Shown here piece after piece: positions 51,413-62,907 of a stretch of 64,000 nucleotides of DNA (position 1 is its first letter; every line of letters starts with the position of its first letter). The stretch comes from Chaetoderma sp. LZ-2023a (taxonomy: Eukaryota > Mollusca > Caudofoveata > Chaetodermatida > Chaetodermatidae). Position numbers and translations under genes: made by a program. A model generated the notes under the pieces. It saw only the letters and a list, made by a program, of their open reading frames with translations, searched no databases and was not told the DNA's origin. The stretch covers positions 49,686,573 to 49,750,572 of the forward strand of contig CM067360.1 in the NCBI GenBank assembly GCA_034401795.1, given 5' to 3'.

Positions 51413-51745
51413 TCATATTGTAGCTCGCTGGGTAGTGTCGGGCCATTCCGATGTCTCATGTCGACTCGCCGCGCCATAAGTGCATGACGAGTGATGACAC
51501 TGGTTAGCATCCGGTGTCGGGGTGATGGACCTTGAATGAGACTGCCCTGCGGGAAACAAGAAACGGCTCCTAAGGCCGGTGGAACTCAATCGTTCCTGTG
51601 GGGCCGTGCGACCATTGTCGCAAACATTAAACACAACGGTCTCATCCCAAGAGTTTGTGTCACCAGTATGCCTGTCCATAGCAATTTCGTGATCTATGGC
51701 CATACAAGATTTGATTTGGTGACCTAAAAATACAAGTCTATACAA
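51413..51745 (-). CDS. LTR-encoded start of gag, copy E 3' LTR
   Basis: The 110-residue frame includes MDRHTGDTNSWDETVVFNV (ATG at about 51679) and runs open to the LTR end, stopping two codons beyond it in LTR C sequence. In this 3' position it is not followed by gag. The matching 5' LTR lies outside the window. Confidence 0.55.
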   Translation of the reverse strand: MYRLVFLGHQIKSCMAIDHEIAMDRHTGDTNSWDETVVFNVCDNGRTAPQERLSSTGLRSRFLFPAGQSHSRSITPTPDANQCHHSSCTYGAASRHETSEWPDTTQRATI

Positions 51746-54700
51746 TGAGTTTACCTAACTAATTGAAAAATATGCTAGATAAAACTACAATAAGAGCATA
51801 CGAAAATACAAGACATAGAGGCAGGTAGATGAACCTTTAAACATGGGGCTCACGGAGGTACCACACAGACTCGTAGGTCCGCAGAGGTATCCACGCAAGG
51901 GAGGGTCCCGTACACTAGACATAGGTCTTTAACTTAATATAAGTTATTATACCTCTAAGCTGAAAGGAAGAAGTCTGTCTCAGATGAAAAAGTGATGTGC
52001 CTCACGTGGGCACTACTCCTAGTGCTAGTTTGGGTGAGGAGTATTATCCTGGCGTGGACCGTCATTGCTGAATCCTTGCGAGAGGCAAGTGCATCACACG
52101 GGCCTCCATCTTGGGAAGGTGTCACCACTGTTTAAAGCGGGAGAAGAAGAGTAGGCAAAAATGGGCCAACTCTAATATTTCAAACAAAAATGCTGTAGAA
52201 AGAAAAGACCATACCTAGTGAGATTATGTCTATAGGGGTGCATACTGTTTTACGTGAAGACGGAATGGAAGATTCCCGATGGATTCCTTTGTTACCATCT
52301 TATGTGATTGCTAATATGCTGAATTAGTAGTGGCCACTTTATTTCTGTGGGCCTTCTGCTATGCTTGATTCCTTTTAGTTGTTTTCAAAACAAGAATTGG
52401 TTTAGGCCGCAACCGGCCGATATCTACCTAGCTATTATACACAACTGTCACAGAGAACAGATGCCGAGGACATCAATACTGTAGACAGTGCTCATACATG
52501 CTACGTAGTGGGATCTCTGAACTGGGTGAGAATCCGGACATCCCACTTTGCAATCACATGAAACATTACAGGACATGGTTTACATTTCACGGAAGCATTA
52601 TTAGGCCATATCTCCTATCGTTATGGTGGGGGTAAGAGTGACGAATGCATGCCGTAAATGTCCTTCCCGTAAGGGCATGGCAGATCTGATTATCATGCCC
52701 AGACATTTTAACAGAATTCGGTGAAAATACATATCCCGTCCATCACAGGGTCCCAAGGAACCAACCGTTTAACCTGTCATTAGGTTTATATACAAGTTTC
52801 CAGTTTTGCACTGCGGTGAGGGTGGGTTGTCATAAAATAATAATTAATACATGTGTTTTCGCAGTGCTTTTCTACATTGGCTTAAAGTACTATCTACTAA
52901 GTATCCGAAGATACACGGGAATGTGTATGTGATACCGCACCCAAGCCATCACCACTCGGAAACCCCAATAGTTTCCCAGAGTCGAATCAGCCCATGGTGC
53001 GGATAGGGACATCCAAACAATTAAGAAGCCACAAGGCTAAGAGGAATATGAAGAGAGACAAAATCTTGGAGGTATGAGTCTTACCGGCATGTGGGGCTAG
53101 ATTATCGCACTGCCGGAAGAGAAGAGTATATTACATAGTATGTAATGAAGAAATTGTCTCTAATCATTTTGAACCTATCCTATCGAGCTGAACAGAAAAG
53201 GTTTAGTCGGTAGCATGCCAGGCTAAACAGAGTTATAGCATGGACAGCGAGCTTAGTGAAAAATTGTTGGTGGCGGGAGAAAATGCTGCATATATAAAGG
53301 TTGATGTATAGTGTTTCCTACGTGCACTGCATTCCTATATTTTCTATAACTTAAGCAAAACAGTTTAACGGATGGCCACTTGCCATATACATACGTAATC
53401 TAACCAGAACAAACAATACGGTGGCAATGACTAAGATATATATATAGTAATACAGGTTAACGAACCTACTATAGTGCGGTTAGCAACACATTAAGGAAAA
53501 TGAAAATAACCATTTAACAAATGCAGAAATTATAACTATTGGTCCTAAGACCATCAAGGTTCCTTTTAGTCATCGGAACCGTTAGTACGGATACGAGATA
53601 ATTAACAAAACCTATATAGAGAAATAATTAAATGGTGAAGTATAGTCACTTGAATACTTGGTAGCCATTCCCAAGTTAGGCTACCAGGTCACTGAAATTT
53701 ACATGTCAATCCGTAGTCAACGTGAGATGATGTGCTCTCCGGAAGCTGGAAAGTTCCCGCAGGTTGGTTCCCGTAAGCTGTTTTCTGCAAACAAGAGTCT
53801 CGTAAGAACGTTCATGGTGGGGGAAGGACATCACTTAGTGCTGGAGGCCTAATGGAATGTCTAACGAGTAGTCAGTAAACGATACAATAGTACTACGTGG
53901 TGAAGAAAGTTCCGATACACCGATGGCACGGATGGAAGGTGTAAACAACCTGATCACTAGCGGGGGTTGTTAGAGGCAAATGAAGATACAAAACAAAGCT
54001 TCACGGTGCTGGGTACATCAACCAGCTCTGACGACGCACCAGGTAGAGTTTAATTGCTGCGGTCGAAAGTTGAAAGAACCTACACAATTGGTGGGGCGGC
54101 ATTTGAAATACCACTTTTAGGCGTGGCCGGCAGATCCGGCGAGTCATCCATCAAAGAACATCCTGCCTCTACATCTGTAGACTCACATATTCAGGCCGCA
54201 AAGGCCTCACCGCAAGTTTGTGTTCCGAATGTAGATGTAGTATTCGTGAACGATTATCAAAAGTTCCAAATTACTCCCGCAGATGGGGAGGGACACAAAC
54301 TGTTTTTAGTGCGGTGGGCTGGCTACTGGTAGCTACGGAAACGCGACGGAAACTGAAGTCATATGCGTAATATCTGTCGATCGCAGCTAGTACAGGTCCA
54401 ACCTGTTCGGCCCCTGGCCGAGGATGCTCTCGATCACTGGATCGCTATACTCTCCATAACATCACAGGCGCAGGCTTCATCCAATCATCGTTCGAGCAAC
54501 CGCCAATCAGCACACAGCTAATAATAGCATCGTCGAACATTCTAGAACATTCTAGAAGCTCTATGTCCACGTGGTTATGATGTCAGGGCAATATTTTGAA
54601 GATAATCAAGAAGAGTTTTCCTGGATTTCCAACCGCTTTTGAAATGGTTTACAGATTTCGAAAGCCCGTCGAATTCTGGTCTTTATTGATGCCAGATTTA

Positions 54701-54990
54701 ACTGGAACAGACAATCAATAAGAATCACAGAGTACCAGCTTGGTACACTATAAGCGCCATCCTATCTAGGTCACAACCACATGCTCCATAGAAACAGTGT
54801 CCCGGTGCGTGCATGCGCATAATGCGTTTTAATGAACATAGTCGTTTTTTGACACGCTCTCGCTCCCATAAGCCTATATACACTTATAGCCCTACCCAGA
54901 GGGGCGTGTTCAGAAAACGAATCCCAGACGGGCGGTGCGTACCCAGCTTAGCTGGTATGGCCGGTACCCGACCGGTCGATCCGAACTACA
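51419..54990 (-). mobile_element. Complete 3' LTR of copy E, 3572 bp
   Basis: On the minus strand it begins TGTAGTTCGG at 54990 and ends CGAGCTACA at 51419, giving imperfect inverted ends. Both boundaries are confirmed: the polypurine tract outside 54990 and unrelated LTR C sequence outside 51419. This sets the family's LTR length. Confidence 0.9.
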
Positions 54991-55002
54991 CCACCCCATC
55001 CT
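54991..55002 (-). other. Polypurine tract, copy E
   Basis: AGGATGGGGTGG on the minus strand abuts the LTR start at 54990. One base differs from copy C. Confidence 0.85.
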
Positions 55003-55987
55003 AGTTTGACATCCATAACAAACGATCGCGCATGGCAGATCGACACATGGACATACGCTAGGTGGGAATCATAGACTTCCCGGGTAGGCATGTGGTCGGA
55101 GAGGAGTAGTGACGCATAGGTGCGTATTCAAGAGACAGAGCACATAGGGGTGCCAAGAGGAGGGGAGGCATACTTTTAGTTTTCAATTTTTGACCTGGAA
55201 TTATTTTTCCAGGCCTTTCTTTTTTTGTGTTCTTTTTATTATTAATATTACGGTGTGTGCTATAACTTTATTTAGTATATGATCCTAAACAATAGCTCGC
55301 ATGGGTGTTCCCATTAGTGCGGATAATCATGATCTCCGCAAAGAGCACCCAAGCTCCAACGTACCACAATTTAAGTTTAAATATATATAAAAATATAATA
55401 ACAAAAAGACAATGCATATAAATAATTCCTATGTAACATACCCTTATGAGGCATGTTTTTATTAATCACACCGAATTACTTGCATACCCCGGGTAAATAA
55501 AGGGGCACACAACACGTATCACCAAGTATTATTATAATATATATCTAAAATATCTATTTGCGGCCCATCCTTGCGAGTCCGCAACGGGCAGCTCTCGCTG
55601 ACCCCATATCCATCCTGACGTCTAAGACAGGAAGAAAATTAATAAGAAAAATAAGATATATAATAATAACGTAAAACTGGTTTATCAGACAGCCTCCGCG
55701 CGGCTGAGACTGCATGCCAGGATTGTGACGTTATTGCACTACGGGAGGTTGGATTCTTTATGTCGCACACAACGTCCTTACAACATTAGAGTCCGCAGTG
55801 CTTATTTTGTATGAGACACAACCGGACACTTAAAGTGTGCGGCTGTGTAGGATAGCCGTAGTCATCCTAGGGATGGGATTCAATTGATCTAACATATATA
55901 ATAAGAAGAAAAGTGTGTCCAAAAAAAAAAAAAAAGAAGTAATAATTAACACATTTCCATGAATCGCCTATTAACATTTCTGCTGAA
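55003..55987 (-). other. Trailer of the accessory ORF, copy E
   Basis: Non-coding. It contains the conserved hairpin (about 55193-55213), a poly(A) signal (complement of TTTATT at 55267-55272), a stem-loop near 55300-55350 and an A run at 55920-55934. It aligns with 49080-49853 of copy C. Confidence 0.6.
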
Positions 55988-57307
55988 TTACACATGATTA
56001 CACCTCAGCAGCAAAATTTCCCCATCGAGTTTGGGTCCCGCGACTAATGGTGGCAGGTCGCAGTGAATCATCATTATTATGTCATCATTTTTATTATTGA
56101 CACTGTCTGAAGCATCCGAAGTGATGGTGGCGGAAATATGGGTATCCATGATGTCTCGCACAGTTACCGCTGGTTCCAGGATATTCGTCCGTGTAGCAGC
56201 AGCGGTACTAGTAGTTGCCAATGTTGCTGATGTGGTGGTGACGGGAGCTGACGTGAGGATGGCGGTTGTAGCTGGCGTGGTGGTTGCGGTAGTTGTCGTG
56301 GTGATGGCGGGGAGCTGTTCCGTCGGCGGAAGACATGGTGCGGGAACGGATATGGCAGGAGACGACATCTTTCGGAACTTAGCGTACTTTAGGAGACGAC
56401 TAGCAGTAATGTTCGGTACGGGATGGATATCCTGTGTGTGGGTGATCAGTTTCTTTCCCACGTATGGACGTTCTGGCGTGGTTCCCTTCCTGACTACTGG
56501 GTCAGAAAGGCAAGGAGGTGGATGCTGAATAACACGGGTTGGAGTTACACTGATTGTCACAGGCTGTGATAGTCCCAGTCCTTCGTCTATGGTAAGCTCC
56601 GGTGGAGATGGAGACTGCGGATAACTGGAAATGTCTATCTCCGCAGGTGTCGTAATCACCACTGAGATTGGCTGACTGGCTGTTACTGTCTGTGATTCTA
56701 TGGTGGCGGGTGTGGTAGCCATAGCTGACTGGCTAGTAACTGGTGCGGGAGCTGCCGCACTGGATTTTACGGGCGATTTCTGCTTCCTACTTTGGACTGG
56801 TGTGGATGAAGTGATAGGTACCGGCGTAACACTTCCAGACGCGACTGCGGGCAGAATTGCACGGCTGGCTGTCAGTACGTTACTTGCTGTAGCTGCGGGA
56901 AGACGATGTCCAATGGGATATCTACGAGTAGTGTTCTTCGTGTGGGCCATTTTCTCGGTCGGGAGAACCTTGACCGGGAGCCGAGATTCAAAGCGGGTGG
57001 CTAGAACGGCATGATCCTCGTTCTCTTCCCCAGGAACTAACGTCACTTCCAGCACGCGATGATGATGCCGGAGCGCATGAGTGATCCCATAGCGAGTAGC
57101 GGTGTAGAGGTACTGGCACGTCACACAAAAGGCTGACTGAAAGAGATGATCCTTATTAATATGAAGCGTGCGGTCGGATTTCCTAGTGAAAGTTCTAGTA
57201 CATGGCTCTCCGCTAGTCAACTATGAGTTACACGGGAACCGCTTTGGGACTGGCACAGATTCTTCTTCTTCGGAATCCGACAATGCGAGATCTTCAAGAA
57301 GTGATAT
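55988..57307 (-). pseudogene. Accessory two-zinc-finger protein, copy E, near full length
   Basis: The frame matching copy C begins at 57307, but its ATG has become ATA, and a TAG interrupts codon ~29 inside finger 1. From 57220 it is open for 410 codons. Finger 1 keeps its second Cys and both His (PCTRTF; HINKDH). Finger 2 keeps all ligands (CVTC, then H-ALRH-H). A long Thr/Ser/Pro/Ala-rich domain follows with repeats such as TTTTTATTTPATT. The tail (VRDIMDTHISATITSDASDS; LDGEILLLRCNHV) is missing from copy C. Ancestral length is ~440 residues. No database family is recognised for the tail. Confidence 0.75.
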
Positions 57308-57520
57308 CTCATTCCCGATGGTAGTTAGTTGCGGGAACTTTATTCAAAACCTAATGCCCTATCTCTTCATGGTTTATAACTTTCCAGGACAAATATAATA
57401 ACAAAAATACTAATAAAAAACCCAGCAGAATTTAGTTTGCGACACGACAGAAGCCTAATGCTATGTTCTTCCCTGGTATCGAGTTTTGATGGTAAGACAA
57501 GTTTCAGAGCGCGCTTCCTC

Positions 57521-57544
57521 CTTTTATACTATTTGGTGACGTCA
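57521..57544 (-). promoter_or_regulatory. Internal promoter of the accessory ORF, copy E (CRE plus TATA)
   Basis: On the minus strand a palindromic CRE TGACGTCA (57537-57544) is followed by TATAAAAG (57528-57521). Order, spacing and the flanking GCCTGTGACGTCA and TATAAAAGGAG match the LTR promoter of copy C. The coding start is ~215 bases downstream. Confidence 0.78.
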
Positions 57545-59353
57545 CAGGCGGCGGATGACCACACCTAAAAAGTTTTACAGGTGATTCAGTCATTCTTATG
57601 TGAATATTCCTTACTTTTCGCCTGGACGTCTTAGGAGTAATTCCTCCCATATGAGGGGAGTAGTTGTAACTATAGGAAGAATGGCTTGTTAAACTTGTCT
57701 TTATTTCGCACATTCAACAGCCTCTGATCAACATAAGAACGCGGTACTACTTTGTCCTTGTGGCGCCTCACCTTTTAATTAGCGTGAAGCGGTTTTCCAG
57801 GTTGGATGCTTATAAACTTGCCTATTCGAATTTTAGGCTGGAGCGCCTGATGGGGTGCGTGGGAGCCAGGTGACGTCAGCGGTAATCTCCCGGACTCACC
57901 CTCGCCACTCCTCCATCACGCTGTCGTAATTGCGTTTTTGGGCGGCTCTTTTGTTTAAAGCGTTTGATCCAACTCACTGGAAATAGTAGTAAATGTCACG
58001 TGGCTCTAAAAAGCACGTGGTTGATCGGAACCGTGTATGCTGTCTATGGCGATGGTCAAAATGCTGTTGCTGAGATGTAGTCTGTTGCAGAGGCGAGAGA
58101 TAAGAATATATATGTTACATCAAGATCTTTATAATGTCAAGTATTTGCGTGAGTTCTTTAACATGCGTCTTGGTAAGTGTATGTAATAGGTAGTTCTCAG
58201 TCCGTGTTGATTAAAGACTGGAATTCATGGGAGAGAATTTTTGAAATTCTCTGTGAATTTACTGCAGGATTTTTGATGCCGCTTTACCGGCCCGTGCGCT
58301 AATGATTTGTAGCACGGTAGGGAAGTTGTGCTCTTAATAAAAATTTAACAGTAAAGTTGCAAGTAATTTTTATCTATTCAATGCGGTAGATCAACGTTAC
58401 TGATTCCGGCAAGATAGCTGTGTTTTCCAAGCGGGAGTGCTGGCCAAGCATTCTCCTCGATGGGTAGAACTAGCTCCATCCCGGCCCAGACCAAACATAT
58501 TTGTACCATTTTAGTAATGGCTAAATTACAGTACAACTCGCAAACATGTGTGCCACAATTTTTACGATTACAATGCCGTCGTCCGGAGATTGTGAATACA
58601 GTCAACCTGAGTGTCTATGTTTCTGTCATGTTGGTGATTTGAATCTGTTATGCGTGATTGGTTCTCTGTGGGTTGTACTTGCGCTGTGGTGATTGTGACA
58701 TGTTTATGGCCACCAGGTGCGCGAGGGGGAGGGAGAGGCGGCGTGAGTGTCAGCTTTATCGAACCCTGAGGGTATTTCACTCTATAATGGCCGGGCCCAT
58801 GGGCGGGACAGAGTTACTTTAGAGTGAAGATGACCTGTTGGATGCTGTCATAACTTTGATCAAACCATTGTCGATTTCAACTTTTCGGTAGCAAAATCCT
58901 ACTCGTGACTGACGACAAGGCGGGCATCTTGCTCTCTTAATAATATTGACTGTTATTACGTGTAGATGACGTATGTAGTTTAGCTTTTTCCATACGACGT
59001 CAGGAAAAAGAGGTAGGGGAGGACGCTGGACAAGTCTCTCCCATGACGCATACTGTAGATGGCTGTGTGCCTTCTTAATATCCATATGATCAGTTCTCCC
59101 GTAACTCGATAAGAAGGTGTGTGCGGGAGATTTGTTGGTTGTGTTCTGTTGATGATAATGCTGTTGTCGGGATGTAAGGGCTGCTGTATGATGCCAATGT
59201 TAGAGGCGAAGTGGTCGCATTCCAGTTTTCCATGCTGGTGAACACCATGTCTGTTGTTATTTACAGGAGATGTAGTCTGCGGGAGGTATTACTTCTCCGG
59301 CAGTTCTGTTCGGGAGGAATTGGTTGCGGGAACATTTATGTCTTTACCGGTAA
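57545..59353 (-). other. Region between pol and the accessory promoter, copy E
   Basis: Mostly non-coding and aligned with 46781-48240 of copy C. It retains ~300 bp that C lacks, covering an 88-residue frame at 59085-58819 (MDIKKAHSHLQYASWERLVQ; ARCPPCRQSRVGFC) of unknown meaning. CTCCCGCA-type motifs occur near 59096-59130 and 59280-59330. Confidence 0.5.
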
Positions 59354-60025
59354 TTAATCAAGACCAGTAGGTGCTGCTAAATGCTGTTGTTGCCGATGTT
59401 GAATGTCTCCATTATGCTGAGTATAACGGAGCAAGTATGTGATGTAGGCACAATGAAGAATTGACGTATCCAGTCTTGAAGGCAGGCGTGGTCTTTGTAA
59501 GTGTTGACGTTCTGTCTGTTGTGTGATGTTCTGACTGCTCATGGGGGAGTATGGTAGGCCTATTGGATCAGGCGGCCTTTGGATGGGGGATGTGGTCATC
59601 TCCCGGTACACAATGGTTGGTGTCCTGTCATAGTTTTTAGACACCAGGAAAATTTGAGCTGAGAGTCTGCTGAACAGGCTGCTTCCCTGCCCACCGCGGG
59701 TGGTAATGTTGGTCGGTGCAGTGCGGGATGCCACCTCCTCTATTGCAGCAGTCTTTCTCATACCTGAAGATTGGCGGTCAACAGATGACGAGTGGAGTGT
59801 GAATTGGACCGGGCTGATGATGTCCGAACTTGGTGTGTAGATAAGGGACGCCAATTGGATTTGGGGTGTTCTTGTGGTGGGAGATATGGGTGCCACTTGG
59901 GGGGGGATTGGTTTGGCGTTTTTGGGAAGTGGTCGGGTACACCTTGTTGTACGGTTCTGCGGTTCTAGACATACCAATGCTTCATCCAGCCTCTTCACTT
60001 CCATGCTATTCACCACATATTCCAC
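59354..60025 (-). CDS. Unknown 223-residue ORF downstream of pol, copy E
   Basis: Open frame MEYVVNSMEVKRLDEALVCL ... LASLIYTPSSDIISPVQFTL ... IVYREMTTSPIQRPPDPIGL ... HCAYITYLLRYTQHNGDIQ. It is conserved with the broken copy C version. It may be joined to pol by frameshifting, since an overlapping frame (APIIELPQAEAEADPSH) leads into it from the end of pol. No signal peptide, membrane segment, zinc motif or known domain is visible. Function unknown. Confidence 0.6.
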   Translation of the reverse strand: MEYVVNSMEVKRLDEALVCLEPQNRTTRCTRPLPKNAKPIPPQVAPISPTTRTPQIQLASLIYTPSSDIISPVQFTLHSSSVDRQSSGMRKTAAIEEVASRTAPTNITTRGGQGSSLFSRLSAQIFLVSKNYDRTPTIVYREMTTSPIQRPPDPIGLPYSPMSSQNITQQTERQHLQRPRLPSRLDTSILHCAYITYLLRYTQHNGDIQHRQQQHLAAPTGLD

Positions 60026-60075
60026 CCCACAGGAAGCATGACTTGGGTCAGCCTCAGCTTCTGCTTGTGGTAACT

Positions 60076-60618
60076 CTATGATGGGGGCATAGCATGAAGT
60101 GGGTGGAAGTGGGAAGAAATCGGAGGAACAACTTTTCCCTCCAGTCCTTTGGAGAAAACAAACACAAAACTCTTCAGATACGACTTCCCAGATCTAGTAG
60201 ACCCGCGCTGAGGAGGGAGAGGGCGAGTACATAACTCATCAACGTCATCAGCATTAGCCGCTTGTCCATCCAGTTTCTGGCTTGGTAGAACTGGGGCTGA
60301 ACTGGCACTGCAGTTCTCTGCACTAACCATGGGAATACTAATTTCCGTAGAAATATCTGTCTGGGTACCAGTGTCATGAGAAACGCCCAGTCCGAGCTCT
60401 GGTGCTGGGTCATCACTGACACAAGGTTTAAGTCGATCGCAGTGGATGACTGAGGTCAAGCTGTCCGAAGCACGGATATGGTAGGTCATGTCCGATGTCT
60501 TACCTACTACCACATAGGAGCCATTCCACTGGTAACTCAGTTTACTTGGCACGTTTGCAGACCGTCGTGAATCGTGTACCCAAACCATTCTTCCTGCTTC
60601 ATATGGATCTCCATGCAC
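60076..60618 (-). CDS. Integrase C-terminus and pol tail, copy E
   Basis: Begins in MVWVHDSRRSANVPSKLSYQ, then the GPY/F-like module (WNGSYVVVGKTSDMTYHI, with the GPY changed to GSY) and the tail ISIPMVSAENCSASSAPVLP ... GSTRSGKSYLKSFVFVFSKG, ending MPPS. It is separated from the integrase core by a frameshift near 60690. Confidence 0.75.
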   Translation of the reverse strand: MHGDPYEAGRMVWVHDSRRSANVPSKLSYQWNGSYVVVGKTSDMTYHIRASDSLTSVIHCDRLKPCVSDDPAPELGLGVSHDTGTQTDISTEISIPMVSAENCSASSAPVLPSQKLDGQAANADDVDELCTRPLPPQRGSTRSGKSYLKSFVFVFSKGLEGKVVPPISSHFHPLHAMPPS

Positions 60619-60685
60619 TCTCCGGTCATGCCATGTCTTTTGCCGCCGTGTGCAGTGGATAGTGTTTCTCTCTCCAACTCTTTTT

Positions 60686-61465
60686 CTATCCTTTGCCGCA
60701 AGAGTTTGACATAGAGAGATGTGAATCTTTCTCCCATGGTATCCGTGGCATGGCCAGGTCCAGGGGTAAGGCTAATTCATGGCCTGACATTAGCCAAGCA
60801 GGGGTGTAGCCCGTGCTGGAATGTTCCGAAGTGCGGTAAGCCATGAGCACATACGGGAGCCGTAGCTCCCAATCTCTACAATCAAGGCGTGTTTCCTTGG
60901 TAAGCATCTCCGCGAGAGTTCTGTTGAATCTCTCTACCATCCCATTGCTCCGGGGGTGGTACAGAGTTGTCCTTGTTTTGACGATCTGGAATAATTTGCA
61001 GAGCTCTGATATGAGCCGGCTCTCAAAATTACTTCCTTGATCGGAGTGCAATTCATAAGGCATACCAAAGCGGCAGAACACATTGCTGGCCAAGACCTCC
61101 ACTATGGTGGATGCTTCTTGGTCCGGCAAAGCAAATGCTTCTACCCACTTTGTAAAATAATCTTGTAATAGGAGGATGTATTTATTTCCATCATCCGTTG
61201 TATTCAAGGGTCCGAGCACGTCGATAGCCACTTGCTCCCACGGTGCTCCAACAATCTTAATTTGCGATGGTGAGATATGCTGTTGGCCAACAGGGCGTTT
61301 TTGGTATGGAATACATTTGGCAACCCATTCCTTGACACTATCGCGAATCCTGATCCAGTGGAATCTCAGTTTGATACAGGCAACAGTCCTTTCCATGGCC
61401 AAATGTCTGGTGTTATCGTGTAGTTGTTTCAATATAAGTTGTCGATAACTTTCCGGAACTACCAA
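60686..61465 (-). pseudogene. Integrase core, copy E
   Basis: Zinc-binding N-terminus HDNTRHLAMERTVA and WVAKCIPYQKR, where the last Cys ligand is Tyr (Cys in copy C). The catalytic core holds D in AIDVLGP, D in HSDQGSNFES and E in MVERFNRT, spaced D-35-E. The core is complete; the frame shifts after RIPWEKDSH, so it is not joined to its C-terminus. Ty3/Gypsy order (RT-RNase H-integrase) is kept. Confidence 0.9.
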
Positions 61466-61507
61466 GCGGTCATTAATGTACAGAACATTTTTTATTAATT
61501 GACATTC

Positions 61508-62148
61508 TTAGAACCGTTGGTAATAATATTTAGCTGTGGGGGATAAAGGTGTCACCGATTCCTTAGGAGGACGTACCCCCTCCTGAATCCACGCGTATAT
61601 GTTTCGTGTCTGCACATCTGTTGTTTGGTGGTGTGCGATCTTCTCCAGATTCCACTCAGCGAATCTCAATTTGGGGAACTCCAGAGATGGCTGTGTTGAC
61701 TGTGTCATGGTGTCGGCCTCTTCGTGTTCAGCCTCCACGCTGATTCTCCTAAGGGCATCAGCATTTCCATGCAGTTTGCCGGGACAGTGAACAATGTTAA
61801 AGTTATATGCCTGCAGGGATTCCTCCCATCTCGCTAACTGGCCCTCCACATTTTTAAGTTCCTGAGACACTGTAGTGAGGCATGGTATGTACGTAGTGTA
61901 AAAGGGTGCCCGAACAGGAAGTGTTTATAATATTTGACGAAATGAACCGCCGCCAATAATTCTCGCTTGGTGGTTGCGTATCTTTTCTCCATTTTGTTCA
62001 GAGTATGCGAACCATAACCCAACACCTGCTCTGTTTCGTCCTCGGTGACCTGTGATAGAACTGCGCTGATAGCGAAAGCTGACGCATCAGTGTCTAGGAT
62101 GAAATCGATGTTTGGATTAGGGTGAGCAAGAATCGGCGCGGTCGTCAA
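61508..62148 (-). pseudogene. RNase H, copy E (frameshifted)
   Basis: First frame (62148-61834): FILDTDASAFAISAVLSQVT, TTKRELLAAVHFVKYYKHFL and LRTYHASLQCL, where copy C has HTDHASL, so a catalytic Asp is replaced by Tyr. Second frame (61870-61508): VEGQLARWEESLQAYNFNIV and HGNADALRRI, then a linker to integrase. A frameshift near 61850 separates them. Confidence 0.85.
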
Positions 62149-62349
62149 GAGTTCCTTCAGCGCATTGAAGGAGCCTTCACACTCACTCGTCCACTCAAAT
62201 GGTCGATCTTTCTCGGTGATCTGGTAGAGGGGTGAAGCAATCTCACTGAAATGTCAGATATACCGGCGATAGTACTGGCGTAAGCCGAGAAAACTCCGCG
62301 TCTCCGTAACTGAAGAGGGCCAAGGCCACTCTGCTACTGCCTTAGTTTT

Positions 62350-62907
62350 TTATAGCTGTGTAGCCACTCCATCACCGGATATGACGTGTCCCAGGAACTC
62401 GACGCTCTGTCTGAAGAGATGACATTTTTTGGGTTTGAGTTTCAAATTGGCCATGCGGAACCGGGAAAGCACGGTGTCCAAATTGATTAAGGTTTGCTCA
62501 AACGTGGGTCCAAAGACTATTACATCATCGATGTAACAGAGACAGATCTCCCATTGCAGTGTGGTTAATACCTGCTCAATGAGTCGTTCAAAAGTTCCGC
62601 GAGTGTTAAACAATCCATAGGGCATCTTGCGGAATTGGAAAAGACCGTCCCTACAAACGAATGCTGTCTTTTCCATATTAGCTTCGTTCATGGCTACTTG
62701 CCAGTAACTGCTAGCTAAATCAGGGGTACAAAACCACTTGGCTCTGGACAAGGAATCCAAGGCCTGATCTATCCGTGGTAATGGATAAGCATCTTGAACG
62801 CTAAGATAATTAAGGCGGCGGTAGTCTATACAAAACCGCAAGGTTCCGTCATTTTTGCCTGAAGAAGCTGAGGGTTCGATAATACCCGTTCGCCACATAT
62901 CATTCAC
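62350..62907 (-). pseudogene. Reverse transcriptase, copy E
   Basis: MWRTGIIEPSASSGKNDGTL (lacking ~7 residues found in C), FCIDYRRLNYLSVQDAYPLP, CTPDLASSYWQVAM (first catalytic Asp), DGLFQFRKMPYGLFNTRGTF, CLCYIDDVIVFGPTFEQ (YIDD) and FLGHVISGDGVATQL, then a stop. It keeps the 31 residues deleted from C. Frame is lost between here and RNase H at 62148. Confidence 0.9.

Larger units (their letters stand above)
49866..51418 (+). mobile_element. 3' LTR of copy C, interrupted by copy E
   Basis: It starts TGTAGTTCTG. From ~50491 it matches the 5' LTR of C closely, apart from a deletion and small inverted duplication near 51276-51330. It ends at CATTCATAT-like sequence (51418) exactly where copy E begins. 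The 5' LTR continues past this point (38155 onward), so the remainder should lie beyond the far end of E, outside the window. Confidence 0.85.

Noticed and set aside
56079-56528. 149-residue plus-strand frame rich in Val/Ala
   Set aside because: It is antisense to the Thr-rich tail of the accessory ORF, and its hydrophobicity comes from that codon bias.
59354-60025. Envelope gene after pol
   Set aside because: No signal peptide, membrane segment, cleavage site or Cys pattern was seen.
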